Below are positions 42,669-51,408 of a stretch of DNA of 64,000 nt, piece by piece. Position 1 is the stretch's first letter. Every line of letters begins with the position of its first letter. The DNA is from an uncultured Bacteroidales bacterium (GTDB lineage: Bacteria; Bacteroidota; Bacteroidia; Bacteroidales; Paludibacteraceae), in the NCBI GenBank assembly GCA_902780235.1, contig CACZEL010000001.1:124001-188000 (forward strand). Reading direction: 5' to 3'. The position numbers and the translations under genes are program-made. The notes below the pieces were generated by a model, which saw only the letters and a list, made by a program, of their open reading frames with translations, was not told where the DNA came from and searched no databases.

Positions 42669-42705
42669 TTGTTCATTTACGATTTACGATTTATTTGTTC
42701 ATTTA
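42664..42705. repeat. Degenerate heptamer array across a start and a stop codon
   Basis: Six 7-base units with ATT or TTT cores, including two exact TACGATT. It spans the 30-base spacer between the NahK-like stop and the CBM9-like start and includes part of both. Confidence 0.55.
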
Positions 42706-43778
42706 GTCAATTGAGCAATAATTTTCTTCATCTCGTCTTCCACCTTTTCCTGTTCTTCCACTAATCGCAACTGCGCTTTCGTGCGGACAAGGTTATGCTC
42801 GGGGTACGCGATCTTGTAATAGGTGTCGCCGTTGATCCAATCGGTGAAGAAACGCACGGTCTGCATGTAACTGAGCAGACGACAGCCGTACGGTAGCAGT
42901 TCTTTCTCCAGTTCGGTAAGGAACGTCGCCTCCTTGAGATAACCGCGTGCATAGGCCTCGAAGATCTCCAGATCGACATGGATATTGTCCAGATTCGGAT
43001 CATCCTCCAGACCCTTATTGGCTGCAGTACGCATGAAATCGCCAAAGTCGCTGAACACGAATCCCGGCATGACGGTATCCAGATCAACGATACAGATCGG
43101 TCGTCCGGCTTCGTCAAAGAGCACATTATTGACCTTGGTGTCGCAGTGGTTGATATGTTTCTTGAGTCTGCCTTCGCGGAAGAGCACCTCCGCCAGACAC
43201 ATCATCTCACGTCGCTTGTTGATCCAGTCGATGATATCCTGACATTCCGCTTTGCGATTCGCCTTATCGGCAGCCAACGCCTCGTCCAACTCCTGCAAAC
43301 GGAACTCCATATTATGGAAATTCGGGATCGATTCGCACAGCGCGTTGAACGGCAGATCCGCCAACTGGCGTTGGAAACGACCGAACGCCTCACCCGTCAG
43401 TTCAGCCGACATAGGCGTCACTTTCTCTTGGGATGTAGCCGGTTCAACGAGTACGTACAGGCGCCAATAGTCCCCTTCCGGCGTCTTGTAATAGAGCTTG
43501 TTCGCTTTGGTCGGGATCAGCTGGAGCACCTTACGCTCGATGTCCTGCTCACGGGCGATGAGCAGTTTCTCCCGGATATGGGAGGTCACGACCTCGATAT
43601 TGCGCATCAACCCCTCTACATCTTTGAATATACGATGGTTGATACGTTGCAGACAATAGGAGGGTTCACCCACACGCTTCGCCGGTACTACAAACGAGTC
43701 ATTGATGAAGCCGATCCGCAGGGGCTGCGGTTCACCTACTTCATTCCAGATAGCAAAATGCGATAAAATCTCTTTCAT
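42699..43778 (-). CDS. N-acetylhexosamine 1-kinase-like (NahK/APH-fold) phosphotransferase
   Basis: 359 residues starting MKEILSHFAIWNEVGE at 43778; a longer frame would begin upstream of the promoter. The APH kinase fold shows INDSFVV (nucleotide-binding loop), the catalytic loop HCDTKVNNVLFD, and the metal-binding IVDLDTV. These match NahK-type kinases, which phosphorylate GlcNAc or GalNAc at C1 in Bifidobacterium and related Bacteroides proteins. A role in GalNAc salvage fits the agaS block, but C1 phosphorylation does not feed AgaS directly, so it may serve sugar-nucleotide formation or lacto-/galacto-N-biose use. Its promoter lies within a long inverted repeat. Confidence 0.78.
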   Translation of the reverse strand: MKEILSHFAIWNEVGEPQPLRIGFINDSFVVPAKRVGEPSYCLQRINHRIFKDVEGLMRNIEVVTSHIREKLLIAREQDIERKVLQLIPTKANKLYYKTPEGDYWRLYVLVEPATSQEKVTPMSAELTGEAFGRFQRQLADLPFNALCESIPNFHNMEFRLQELDEALAADKANRKAECQDIIDWINKRREMMCLAEVLFREGRLKKHINHCDTKVNNVLFDEAGRPICIVDLDTVMPGFVFSDFGDFMRTAANKGLEDDPNLDNIHVDLEIFEAYARGYLKEATFLTELEKELLPYGCRLLSYMQTVRFFTDWINGDTYYKIAYPEHNLVRTKAQLRLVEEQEKVEDEMKKIIAQLTK

Positions 43779-43804
43779 GATATATAGCAATCTAAATCCG
43801 CCTG

Positions 43805-43836
43805 CAAAGGTACAACAAAAGTTTGACATACGCAAG
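43805..43836 (-). promoter_or_regulatory. Promoter of the NahK-like gene
   Basis: Minus strand CTTG, 20-base spacer, TACCTTTG, 27 bases before the ATG at 43778. The -33 box is the end of the left arm of an inverted repeat. Confidence 0.75.
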
Positions 43837-43893
43837 AACTTAAGCCACAAAAATAAATTTATTTAAGTTTTGCAGGTTAAGAGCTTGCGTATG
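43827..43893. promoter_or_regulatory. Long inverted repeat overlapping the NahK-like promoter
   Basis: CATACGCAAGAACTTAA at 43827-43843 and TTAAGAGCTTGCGTATG at 43877-43893 pair at 15 of 17 positions across a 33-base AT-rich gap. It covers the -33 box and could be an operator or a hairpin. Confidence 0.6.
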
Positions 43894-43932
43894 AGCACAA
43901 ACGTGCGAACGTAACTTCTTTATTGCTTTATC

Positions 43933-46164
43933 TTATAGAGACTTGGAATAAGGCAGAATAGCAAAACGGAAATCCACATCATCGGTACCAAACCACACGC
44001 GGCTCTCATACCCCTCTTTGAACTCATGCCAATAACCCAGATCCTTCTCTGTAATCGTAAAAGACACCTCACGCGACTCGCCCGCAGGAATGAAGATCTT
44101 TTGGAATCCTTTCAACTCGCATAACGGACGGACGAGTTCACCTGAAAGCTGGCGGACATAGAGTTGCGGCACCTCATATGCATCGATCGTGCCCGTATTG
44201 GTGATACGGCACGAAATGGTCATTGGAAATTGGTCATTGGTAATTTCCGTTTCGCCGTATTCAAAAGTAGTATAGCTCAATCCGAATCCGAACGGAAAGA
44301 GCGGCTCTGTCGGCGTCTCTAACCAATAGGAAGACTGACCGATAGAAAACTGGGGACAACCGATAGGAATACTATCAATCAACATCGGCGGGTCATACGA
44401 CGGACGGCCGGTGTTATGGCGGTTATAATACAATGGTATCTGACCCACCATCTTCGGAAACGTCATCGGCAGCCGACCAGAAGGCACTACTTTTCCTGTA
44501 AGAAGATTACATAGCGCCGGACCTGCCATACTGCCACCATGGAAAGCATAAAGTACAGCAGCAGCCTGCTCTACCTGACGACCTATCGTTAGCGGACGAC
44601 CTGCCATCACTATCATAACGACAGGTTTGCCGGTAGCCACAAGAGCGTCCATCATCTCTATCTGCGCACCCGGCAGATCGAGGTTCGCACGGCAACGCGC
44701 TTCACCGCTTAAGATTGCTTCCTCACCGCAGAAATATAGGATCACATCCGCGTTCTTCGCCGCCTCTACCGCCTTCTTGATTCCTGCTTCGCTCTTATCT
44801 CGGCTATAACTCAAACCGGGCTCAAAAATAACGGACAAATGAGAATCGGGAACGGATAGTTTTTCGAAAGCCATCAGGGGCGTAATACTCAAAGACGTAT
44901 CGCCGTCAAAGACCCACGTCCCCAATTGCTCTTTCTTCTGATGAGCCAAAGGCCCCGTAATGAGAATTCGCGACCTATGATCTGTTCCTCGTATTGGCAA
45001 AACACCATTATTCTTCAATAGAACGGCAGCCTCTTCGGCTACACGCGTAGCTAATTCAGCATCTCCGGGAGCAGGAGTTTCTTCTTCCGGCACATACGGA
45101 TTCTCAAACAAACCCAAACGGTATTTGAGACGCAAGATCGAACGCACACATGCATCTATCTGACGCTCTTTTACCTTACCTTCTGCCACTAACTCTGCCA
45201 GATAATCGGTATAGATATTTCCCTGCATATCCATCTCCATACGGGCATCGATGCAACGCAACGCCGCATCCTTCTTATCCGCACAAAGTCCGTGCGGCAC
45301 GAGGTCCGAACCAGAACCCCAGTCGCTCACTAACAACGCATCTGACTTCCATTCTTCACGCAAAATATCCACGTTCAGATGCCGGTTCGCCGAAGAAGGC
45401 AGCCCATTCAGGTCATTGAAAGAGCACATGAGACTCATCGCACCCGCTTCCACGGCAGATTTAAACGGCGGCAGGTAAATATCCCGAAACTGAGTCTCAG
45501 GTATCCACGTAGTATTATAATCGCGCCCTCCTTCCGAAGCCGAATAACCCGCAAAATGCTTGACGCAAGCAGCCATGCCAGGTACCATTTGGTCATTTAC
45601 CATTTGGTCATTTTGGTATCCACGGACAGTAGCGACGCCCATAACCGATGTGAGATACGGATCTTCGCCGTATCCCTCTGCCACACGTCCCCAACGGGGA
45701 TCATGCGCCACATCAACCATAGGCGAGAAAGCCCAACGGATACCATACTGGTACGCCTCCTTTGCTGTCGCTTGTGCTGCTCGCTCGATGAGCTCAGGGT
45801 TCCACGTAGCACCTTGTCCCAACGGAATGGGATAGATGGTCTTAAAGCCATGAATCACATCGCGCGCAGCAACCAAAGGAATACCCAAACGAGTCTCCTC
45901 CACAGCCATTCGTTGCAAGCGGTTCACCTCTTTCGCTCCGACGATATTGAAGATCGAGCCCACCTTGCCTTGACGGATAAGCGCCTCTTTCTCTTCGGCG
46001 TTCCACGAGGGATCGAGTTGGTTCATCTGTCCGATCTTCTCCTCCAGCGTCATGCGGGAGAGGAGGTCATCGATAAAACGGTCTTCTTCACTCTTGTGAG
46101 AGCACGCACATACGGCCATCAATAGTATAGATAGCACCGTTGCGCGAAATGTATATCTGGCCAT
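43933..46164 (-). CDS. GH3 beta-glucosidase, lipoprotein
   Basis: 743 residues. Lipoprotein signal ends MAVCAC. N-terminal TIM barrel (LEEKIGQMNQLD, RDVIHGFKTIYPIPLG, WAFSPMVDVAHDPRWGR, AVKHFAGY-type ACVKHFAGY, and LLVSDWGSG with the nucleophile Asp) is followed by the alpha/beta sandwich (LLKNNGVLPI, FCGEEAILSGEARC) and an FN3-like domain (FPFGFGLSYTTFEYG, YVRQLSG). It removes terminal glucose from oligosaccharides and is the last gene of the beta-glucan operon. Its start lies 77 bases inside the 3' end of GH81. An in-frame heptamer array (ATTGGTC type) precedes its FN3 strand. Confidence 0.9.
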   Translation of the reverse strand: MARYTFRATVLSILLMAVCACSHKSEEDRFIDDLLSRMTLEEKIGQMNQLDPSWNAEEKEALIRQGKVGSIFNIVGAKEVNRLQRMAVEETRLGIPLVAARDVIHGFKTIYPIPLGQGATWNPELIERAAQATAKEAYQYGIRWAFSPMVDVAHDPRWGRVAEGYGEDPYLTSVMGVATVRGYQNDQMVNDQMVPGMAACVKHFAGYSASEGGRDYNTTWIPETQFRDIYLPPFKSAVEAGAMSLMCSFNDLNGLPSSANRHLNVDILREEWKSDALLVSDWGSGSDLVPHGLCADKKDAALRCIDARMEMDMQGNIYTDYLAELVAEGKVKERQIDACVRSILRLKYRLGLFENPYVPEEETPAPGDAELATRVAEEAAVLLKNNGVLPIRGTDHRSRILITGPLAHQKKEQLGTWVFDGDTSLSITPLMAFEKLSVPDSHLSVIFEPGLSYSRDKSEAGIKKAVEAAKNADVILYFCGEEAILSGEARCRANLDLPGAQIEMMDALVATGKPVVMIVMAGRPLTIGRQVEQAAAVLYAFHGGSMAGPALCNLLTGKVVPSGRLPMTFPKMVGQIPLYYNRHNTGRPSYDPPMLIDSIPIGCPQFSIGQSSYWLETPTEPLFPFGFGLSYTTFEYGETEITNDQFPMTISCRITNTGTIDAYEVPQLYVRQLSGELVRPLCELKGFQKIFIPAGESREVSFTITEKDLGYWHEFKEGYESRVWFGTDDVDFRFAILPYSKSL
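44215..44242. repeat. In-frame heptamer array (ATTGGTC type) x4 inside GH3
   Basis: AATGGTC, ATTGGAA, ATTGGTC, ATTGGTA in the FN3-domain codons; it encodes TNDQFPMTIS. Confidence 0.75.
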
Positions 46165-49100
46165 TCTTTATAAATTTGAAATTTGAAATTTGAAATTTGA
46201 AATTTGCTTCTTCGATAGCAGTTATAATCGGGTCGCAGAGGTTTTCACCATAGACCTCTAATTCCCATAGGGACGCACCGTAACCGGTGTTGCGGGTCTT
46301 ACAGAAGATGCGAACAAACCGAGCCTCTACGGGTTCGTTTTGGACGCGGATATCGTGTATCTGCGTACCGCCTTTGGCGCCCGTAACCGACTTCACGGTT
46401 GTGTAGTTCTCCCCGTCGGAACTAATCTGGATATCAAAAGAAGTCGCATAAGCATTCTCCCAGATGAGCCGCACTTTGGTCAGGAGATAGCACTCCTCCA
46501 AATCAACAGCAATCCATTCGTTATCTTGGAACCGGCTGGACCATCTGGTATCCATCTTTCCGTCCACCGCTTTCGGCGCTGCCGTACCATCTCCTTCGGC
46601 GCCCGACGCCGTTGCAGGTTTATGGAGTGCAAGGTTCACTTTCTCAAACGGCAGGACGTGTACTATCGCAGTATCTACCCTCTCAAAGCAGGGGAAGATA
46701 AGCTCCTGATCGCCCACCTGAGTCGCGAGATAAGTATTCACACAGGTATCCATCACGTCGCCAAACTGATTGAGGATAGAAACGACAAAAACCTGCTGCG
46801 TACCGATCGGTATGGTAACCTCTGCGGGTGTCACCTCTGCCGTAGCCGCCATCTCAGTCTCCATGACGATAATCGTCAGAGACGCCGAGCAGCCACCCAC
46901 TGTACGCGTCTCCGTAAAGAGACCGTAGTCCGGATAAGTCTTCTGCTCCGAAGAAGTAGAGATAATCTCTCCGTTGAAGTTATACGCCGTCGTAGTAAGA
47001 GTGGTTGTTTGACCCTGATGAAGAACGGTGTCGGACGCTGAGAGGGCAACCACAAAGATCGCTTCCGGATCTCCGGTCAGCGGTCGTCCGTACGCTTCCA
47101 ATTCATAGAGCGAAGTACCATACTGTGTAGCGCGCTGGAGTCCTGTTAAGCGGATATATCGAGCACGAGTAGGACCTACCTCCTGCCCCTCCATAAAGGG
47201 AAGGGAGATTCTTTCTACACCGCCGGCAGAGGCGTACGTAGCACGATGCCACGTCGTGCCGTCTGACGAGAGTGCGAGTTCGTATTCGGACGCAAAAGCT
47301 GCCTCCCAACGCAGGATCAGATGGTCAATAAAACATACCTCACCCAGATCCACCATCGCCCATTCACCATCATGATGCGCTGAGCCCCAACGGGTGTTCG
47401 TCTTGCCGTCCGTCAGATTCGCTGCTACACAACCGGCGTTCTCTTCCGACGAAGCTGTAACCGGTTTATGCAAAGCCAAGTTCGGATATGGAAGATCCCA
47501 AGCCAGAGGATCGGGTTCTATCTCTTCATTTTCATCTTCGATGGTCGTCACCGTCCGAGTCAGCCCACCGCTGATAAGCGTCAGCCCATGCGGCACATTC
47601 ACCGTGGTATCGACAGCACCGAAGAAACGGACACTTAAATTCGTTTGACTTACATTATATACCGCATAGGTCATCCGTCCACTCAAGGTATCGGTATAAG
47701 CGCACGCGAGCGGATGGTTCGCATAGATATCATATCGTTTCTCACCGAGCGCTTTGTGGCTATGGGCCAACCAATAGGTGATACCGCCGGTGTCGGGATT
47801 CTTAGCAAGCGCCTTCCCCATCCTGTCCATTCGATCCCACACATGGATCGCCGAGTCGGCATCAAAGAGCGACAGATAAGACAGACATACATTGCCCAAA
47901 CCGGACTCATCACCCAGACCACCTTGCGGTGCCTCGTAATTACCCACCTCTTTGGCCGCATACATCTGCGTGTAGTCCCAACGGGTAAACGGCAGATCTT
48001 CGCTGAACGCATTGGTCAGAATAGGTGAGATAGGTAGCCATTGGATCGAATGCATCCATACCGGATCGCCGGAGAACCACGTCCACCAGCCTACTCCCTG
48101 CATCGTCAAGTTGCAGCAATAGGGATGGTTATATTTCGTATAATCGATATTACGCCGTTTCTTGTCAAACCAATACTCCGCCGTTGCGCGGGTTTCAAGG
48201 GTATACCCCATGATTCCGGCTTCCAGCATCGCCTGATCCTGCAAGGCAGCGCCTAACATCCATATGCCCCCCCAGCCTTGGATAGCTTCCGATGAAGACT
48301 CCTGACCGTTTCCGTTTCCGCCGTTACCTAAACCACCGGCAAACGAATGTCCACAGTAAGGATCGAGGGTGCGGAACCACGGTTCATCGGCAGAACGCTC
48401 CCAATTGGCATAGTCTCGTGCCACCTCACGCGCCATCTCTCCGTATTGCATACGGAAATCATCATCCAGCATACAGAGCAACGCAGACGAGTAGATGAAA
48501 TAGCCGTAGTGAAAATGATGATCGTTGAAGGTATCCGAATCATACGAGGGATCCATGCCTATGAGCGCTCCCCAACGCGGATAACGAGCGAAGTAATAGC
48601 GCTCTTCACCGGGCGTCCAGGTGTACCAATCGATGAGCACCTCTTTGAGTCGCTGCTTTGCCATGCGGAAAGTAGCCGTATCCCCCATCTGCAGTGCAAA
48701 AGTCATGTAGTGCGCCATCTGAGTCAGCCCTTTTCCTCCCCAATACGTATCGCCGCCGAACGAGCCCCGTTTCGCATAATCGGCATTAAGCGCCGTCATA
48801 CGAGCCTCCGAGAACTCTTCGCCCCACTCCATCGGAGCTGGGAAGAACGGCAGGAAAGCGTGTACCGGATATGTAAACGTAAAATCGTTACCCTGCGCCA
48901 CTTTCATTGTGCCACGTGGCGTCATATAATTGAAAGCTGAAAACTGAAAACTGCAAACTGATGGCTCATAATAATGATGCGGCAGGAAGCCCATCAGTAC
49001 AGGTTGATCTAAATGGAAAGTGGTCGATAGAGAAGAGGTGTTGGCGTCGTAAGCATAGGTCATCGTTGTCTTCCGCGGAATACGGAACGCATACGAAGCA

Positions 49101-49783
49101 AAAGCCGCAGCATTCAATCCGTCCGTGAGCAACGCAACACTTAGTTGATTCGCTTGCTCGAACACGGCATACTTGGCCACATCGGGATTAGAGGCCGTCA
49201 TTGTGATACCGGACGCTTCGAGCCACACCAGCGGAGAACCGTGCATACAGGTCACACGCACCCAAGCATCGCCATCCTGCATGATGAACGACATACTGAA
49301 GTCAGACCAAGCATCCACCAGTGCCTGCTCAAACTTGGCTTTTCTGCCGGTAGCCGTATTGGTAAAGGTAACGCGTAGCGGTGTATCCCACTTGACCTCA
49401 CAACCGGTTGGCTCCCAATAGGTCGGAAAACCGACATCCACCCCATCCTGCGTTGCTTCCACCCATCCCGGGTACGTCCAGATCTTACCGGTCCATTCGT
49501 TCACCAGAGCATAGGTCCACCAATCATTAGTCGGCAGCGCCAACGATCCTTGACGGCTACCGTCTGGTGCGCCCAGACGCGCCAAAAGCGAATCGGGAAG
49601 ATAGAGTTTGCGATGCTCCATCTGATAGGCTTGACAGCCTCCATGATCCGCTGTACGACTCTTAGCCAAGGGTACATACGATGCGTACGAACCGCCTCCT
49701 ACACGCACGGGAGTCTGCGACCAGACCGCTACCGCTGAAAGAAGCAAGACCGCTACGCTCAAAGACAAAAGACCTTTTCTCAT
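46088..49783 (-). CDS. GH81 endo-beta-1,3-glucanase with two F5/8-type C domains
   Basis: 1231 residues, signal-peptidase-I signal ending AVAVWS. The GH81 domain (about 25-680) has DTFNDHHFHYGYF and the catalytic GQESSSEAIQGWGG, both typical of the family. Two discoidin-like sandwiches follow: LALHKPVTASSEENAG to YGTSLYELEAYGR, and LALHKPATASGAEGDG to GYGASLWELEVYG, probable carbohydrate-binding modules. A bacterial Ig-like strand set lies between them. The tail (FIKNGQIYISRNGAIYTIDG) is the shared signature, immediately after a five-unit heptamer array. It cleaves internal beta-1,3-glucan links outside the cell. Confidence 0.93.
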   Translation of the reverse strand: MRKGLLSLSVAVLLLSAVAVWSQTPVRVGGGSYASYVPLAKSRTADHGGCQAYQMEHRKLYLPDSLLARLGAPDGSRQGSLALPTNDWWTYALVNEWTGKIWTYPGWVEATQDGVDVGFPTYWEPTGCEVKWDTPLRVTFTNTATGRKAKFEQALVDAWSDFSMSFIMQDGDAWVRVTCMHGSPLVWLEASGITMTASNPDVAKYAVFEQANQLSVALLTDGLNAAAFASYAFRIPRKTTMTYAYDANTSSLSTTFHLDQPVLMGFLPHHYYEPSVCSFQFSAFNYMTPRGTMKVAQGNDFTFTYPVHAFLPFFPAPMEWGEEFSEARMTALNADYAKRGSFGGDTYWGGKGLTQMAHYMTFALQMGDTATFRMAKQRLKEVLIDWYTWTPGEERYYFARYPRWGALIGMDPSYDSDTFNDHHFHYGYFIYSSALLCMLDDDFRMQYGEMAREVARDYANWERSADEPWFRTLDPYCGHSFAGGLGNGGNGNGQESSSEAIQGWGGIWMLGAALQDQAMLEAGIMGYTLETRATAEYWFDKKRRNIDYTKYNHPYCCNLTMQGVGWWTWFSGDPVWMHSIQWLPISPILTNAFSEDLPFTRWDYTQMYAAKEVGNYEAPQGGLGDESGLGNVCLSYLSLFDADSAIHVWDRMDRMGKALAKNPDTGGITYWLAHSHKALGEKRYDIYANHPLACAYTDTLSGRMTYAVYNVSQTNLSVRFFGAVDTTVNVPHGLTLISGGLTRTVTTIEDENEEIEPDPLAWDLPYPNLALHKPVTASSEENAGCVAANLTDGKTNTRWGSAHHDGEWAMVDLGEVCFIDHLILRWEAAFASEYELALSSDGTTWHRATYASAGGVERISLPFMEGQEVGPTRARYIRLTGLQRATQYGTSLYELEAYGRPLTGDPEAIFVVALSASDTVLHQGQTTTLTTTAYNFNGEIISTSSEQKTYPDYGLFTETRTVGGCSASLTIIVMETEMAATAEVTPAEVTIPIGTQQVFVVSILNQFGDVMDTCVNTYLATQVGDQELIFPCFERVDTAIVHVLPFEKVNLALHKPATASGAEGDGTAAPKAVDGKMDTRWSSRFQDNEWIAVDLEECYLLTKVRLIWENAYATSFDIQISSDGENYTTVKSVTGAKGGTQIHDIRVQNEPVEARFVRIFCKTRNTGYGASLWELEVYGENLCDPIITAIEEANFKFQISNFKFIKNGQIYISRNGAIYTIDGRMCVLSQE
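46172..46206. repeat. In-frame heptamer array (AAATTTG)x5 before the GH81 tail
   Basis: Five exact AAATTTG units coding the NFKFQISNFKF linker, adjacent to the C-terminal signature and 8 bases upstream of the GH3 start codon. Confidence 0.95.
48931..48958. repeat. In-frame heptamer array (TGAAAAC)x4 inside GH81
   Basis: TGAAAGC, TGAAAAC, TGAAAAC, TGCAAAC in the catalytic-domain codons, coding VCSFQFSAFNY. Confidence 0.8.
49748..49770. repeat. 23-base dispersed repeat inside the GH81 signal peptide
   Basis: Starts ACCGCTACGCTCAAAG and ends ACAAAAG; encodes the LLSLSVAV core of the signal. Confidence 0.85.
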
Positions 49784-51408
49784 AACTTCACCATGATCGT
49801 TTCTACGCTATTCGCCGGCATGTCGATATGGGCGATATTGTCACCGATCTGCAAGGGGAAAGAGATTGCTTCGCCAGTATTGAGGATATTCACGGCAATC
49901 GTTCCGTTCTCCGCCTGCGTAGCGCATAGGTAGATACGTTCGTTGGAAGGATTCGTTACTCCCAACACCGTATCGCCCGGACGCATGGAGCGGCTGAACT
50001 GCTTGAGCACATAGTAATACGGCGTAAAATAAATAATTGGTGATTGGTGATTGGTGATTGGTGAATAGTCGATCATCACTTCCGCACCGCAAAAATTACC
50101 TACGTGGTTGGGTCCACCGATGGAGTCGAGGACGATGTTCCAGTCACAGAAACCGGTGAGCCAGTGGTTCATGCCGTTGATGATATAGCGCGCGTAGCGA
50201 TGTACCGGTGCATATTTGGGATGCGTGTCTCCCGCCCATTGGGTGGAGTACGCCCAGTCGGTGGCTTCCGGATTCCACCAGAAAGCGTCGTTTTGGAACC
50301 AGCAGCATTCCTTGTACCCCGCATAATCGCCTACACCGGGCCAACCGTCCAGACCGAGGTTATCGATACATCCTTCGGAATGGAAGAGGGTCTTGTCGGG
50401 GTTCGCGGCATGCACGCGGTCGAGTGTCTCCGGGAAGCAATCCTCCGTACTGCCGTACCAATGCACCGCCATGCCGGTGGTGTAATGCTTCGCCTGCTCA
50501 TTGCTGTAGATGGCTTGGGTGTAGGGTTCCATCTCGAAGATGTTCTGGTCAAAACCGTAGATCGCTACGTCACTCAGTCTGCGTTTCTCGAAGGTCGGAC
50601 CGAGGTACTCGGCAATGAATTGCGTTTCCACTTCCGGCGAGAAATCCATGCTCTCCCAACCGCCGTCGTTACCCATGGGTTCATTGACCGGCGTCACCGC
50701 CCATATGTCGATACCTTCGGCGCGCCACGCTTCCACGTACTTCGCCAGATAGTTCGCATAAGTCTGATAGTACTCCGGCAGCAACGCACCGCCGCGGTGG
50801 AAACCGTTTTCGCGTTCGTAGTATTTCTTGTTCTCCTTCATCCAAGCGGGTGCAGTCCAGGTGTTCGCCATGATGCGATAGGTCTTATCGGGCTGGCTCT
50901 GCTTGATCTTCCACACATCCAGCATCAGATGATAGAGGTCGTAGTGCTCATCTTGGATCTGCGGGTATTTCGCTTTGGGAAAACCTTCCTTATCGCGATC
51001 GAGCGAGAAAGAGAGCAAGGCCGTATCTCCATCCTCTTCTGCCAAAGAGTATTTACCTTCTACCGAGAAATCCGATGCCCCAATCTGGGTGCGGGTGACG
51101 GAGAAGTTAGCCCCGTTCTCGCCGTACAGCTCTTCCAAGATCGCCTGCCGATCTTCCTTCGAAAGGCACGCCAGCACGAATGCCGACGACTCGGTGAGCG
51201 AACCGCCAAAACCGTCGATCGTCTGACGGCGGTCATTGAGGTTCACCACGATAGCTCCCTCGACAGCACCTTTCTGAAAAACGACCGCCTCTTTCTCGGC
51301 ACACTTGTCTCCGGCTTCGGAGGTTAGCCATACTTGACTCGACGGCACCTTAGCCGTACATGCGGTAAGCGCTACAAGCGCGAATAAGTTGATTAAGCGC
51401 GTATGCAT
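49780..51408 (-). CDS. GH30-family glucanase, lipoprotein
   Basis: 542 residues. Lipoprotein signal ends VALTAC. The GH30 fold shows IDGFGGSLTESSAF, TWTAPAWMKENKKYY, the acid/base VTPVNEPMG and the nucleophile LFHSEGC. In a beta-1,3-glucan locus the likely activity is endo-beta-1,6-glucanase (GH30_3 type), which would trim beta-1,6 branches of laminarin or fungal glucans; a glucosylceramidase-like (GH30_1) role is possible. It overlaps the phosphorylase end by 16 bases and the GH81 start by 4. An in-frame heptamer array adds the Ser/Pro/Thr/Asn stretch SPITNHQSP. Confidence 0.88.
   Translation of the reverse strand: MHTRLINLFALVALTACTAKVPSSQVWLTSEAGDKCAEKEAVVFQKGAVEGAIVVNLNDRRQTIDGFGGSLTESSAFVLACLSKEDRQAILEELYGENGANFSVTRTQIGASDFSVEGKYSLAEEDGDTALLSFSLDRDKEGFPKAKYPQIQDEHYDLYHLMLDVWKIKQSQPDKTYRIMANTWTAPAWMKENKKYYERENGFHRGGALLPEYYQTYANYLAKYVEAWRAEGIDIWAVTPVNEPMGNDGGWESMDFSPEVETQFIAEYLGPTFEKRRLSDVAIYGFDQNIFEMEPYTQAIYSNEQAKHYTTGMAVHWYGSTEDCFPETLDRVHAANPDKTLFHSEGCIDNLGLDGWPGVGDYAGYKECCWFQNDAFWWNPEATDWAYSTQWAGDTHPKYAPVHRYARYIINGMNHWLTGFCDWNIVLDSIGGPNHVGNFCGAEVMIDYSPITNHQSPIIYFTPYYYVLKQFSRSMRPGDTVLGVTNPSNERIYLCATQAENGTIAVNILNTGEAISFPLQIGDNIAHIDMPANSVETIMVKL
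50036..50063. repeat. In-frame heptamer array (ATTGGTG)x4 inside GH30
   Basis: Four exact units. The 23660 gene has the same word at 24811, in the same orientation and with a similar peptide (TNHQS). Confidence 0.95.

Noticed and set aside
43779..43850. Upstream start for the NahK-like gene
   Set aside because: It would begin upstream of the -7 and -33 boxes and adds a non-homologous leader.
46088..46164. Frameshift or assembly error joining GH81 and GH3
   Set aside because: Both ends are complete and recognisable in their own frames (sorting-like tail and lipoprotein signal), so an overlap is simpler; read data would settle it.
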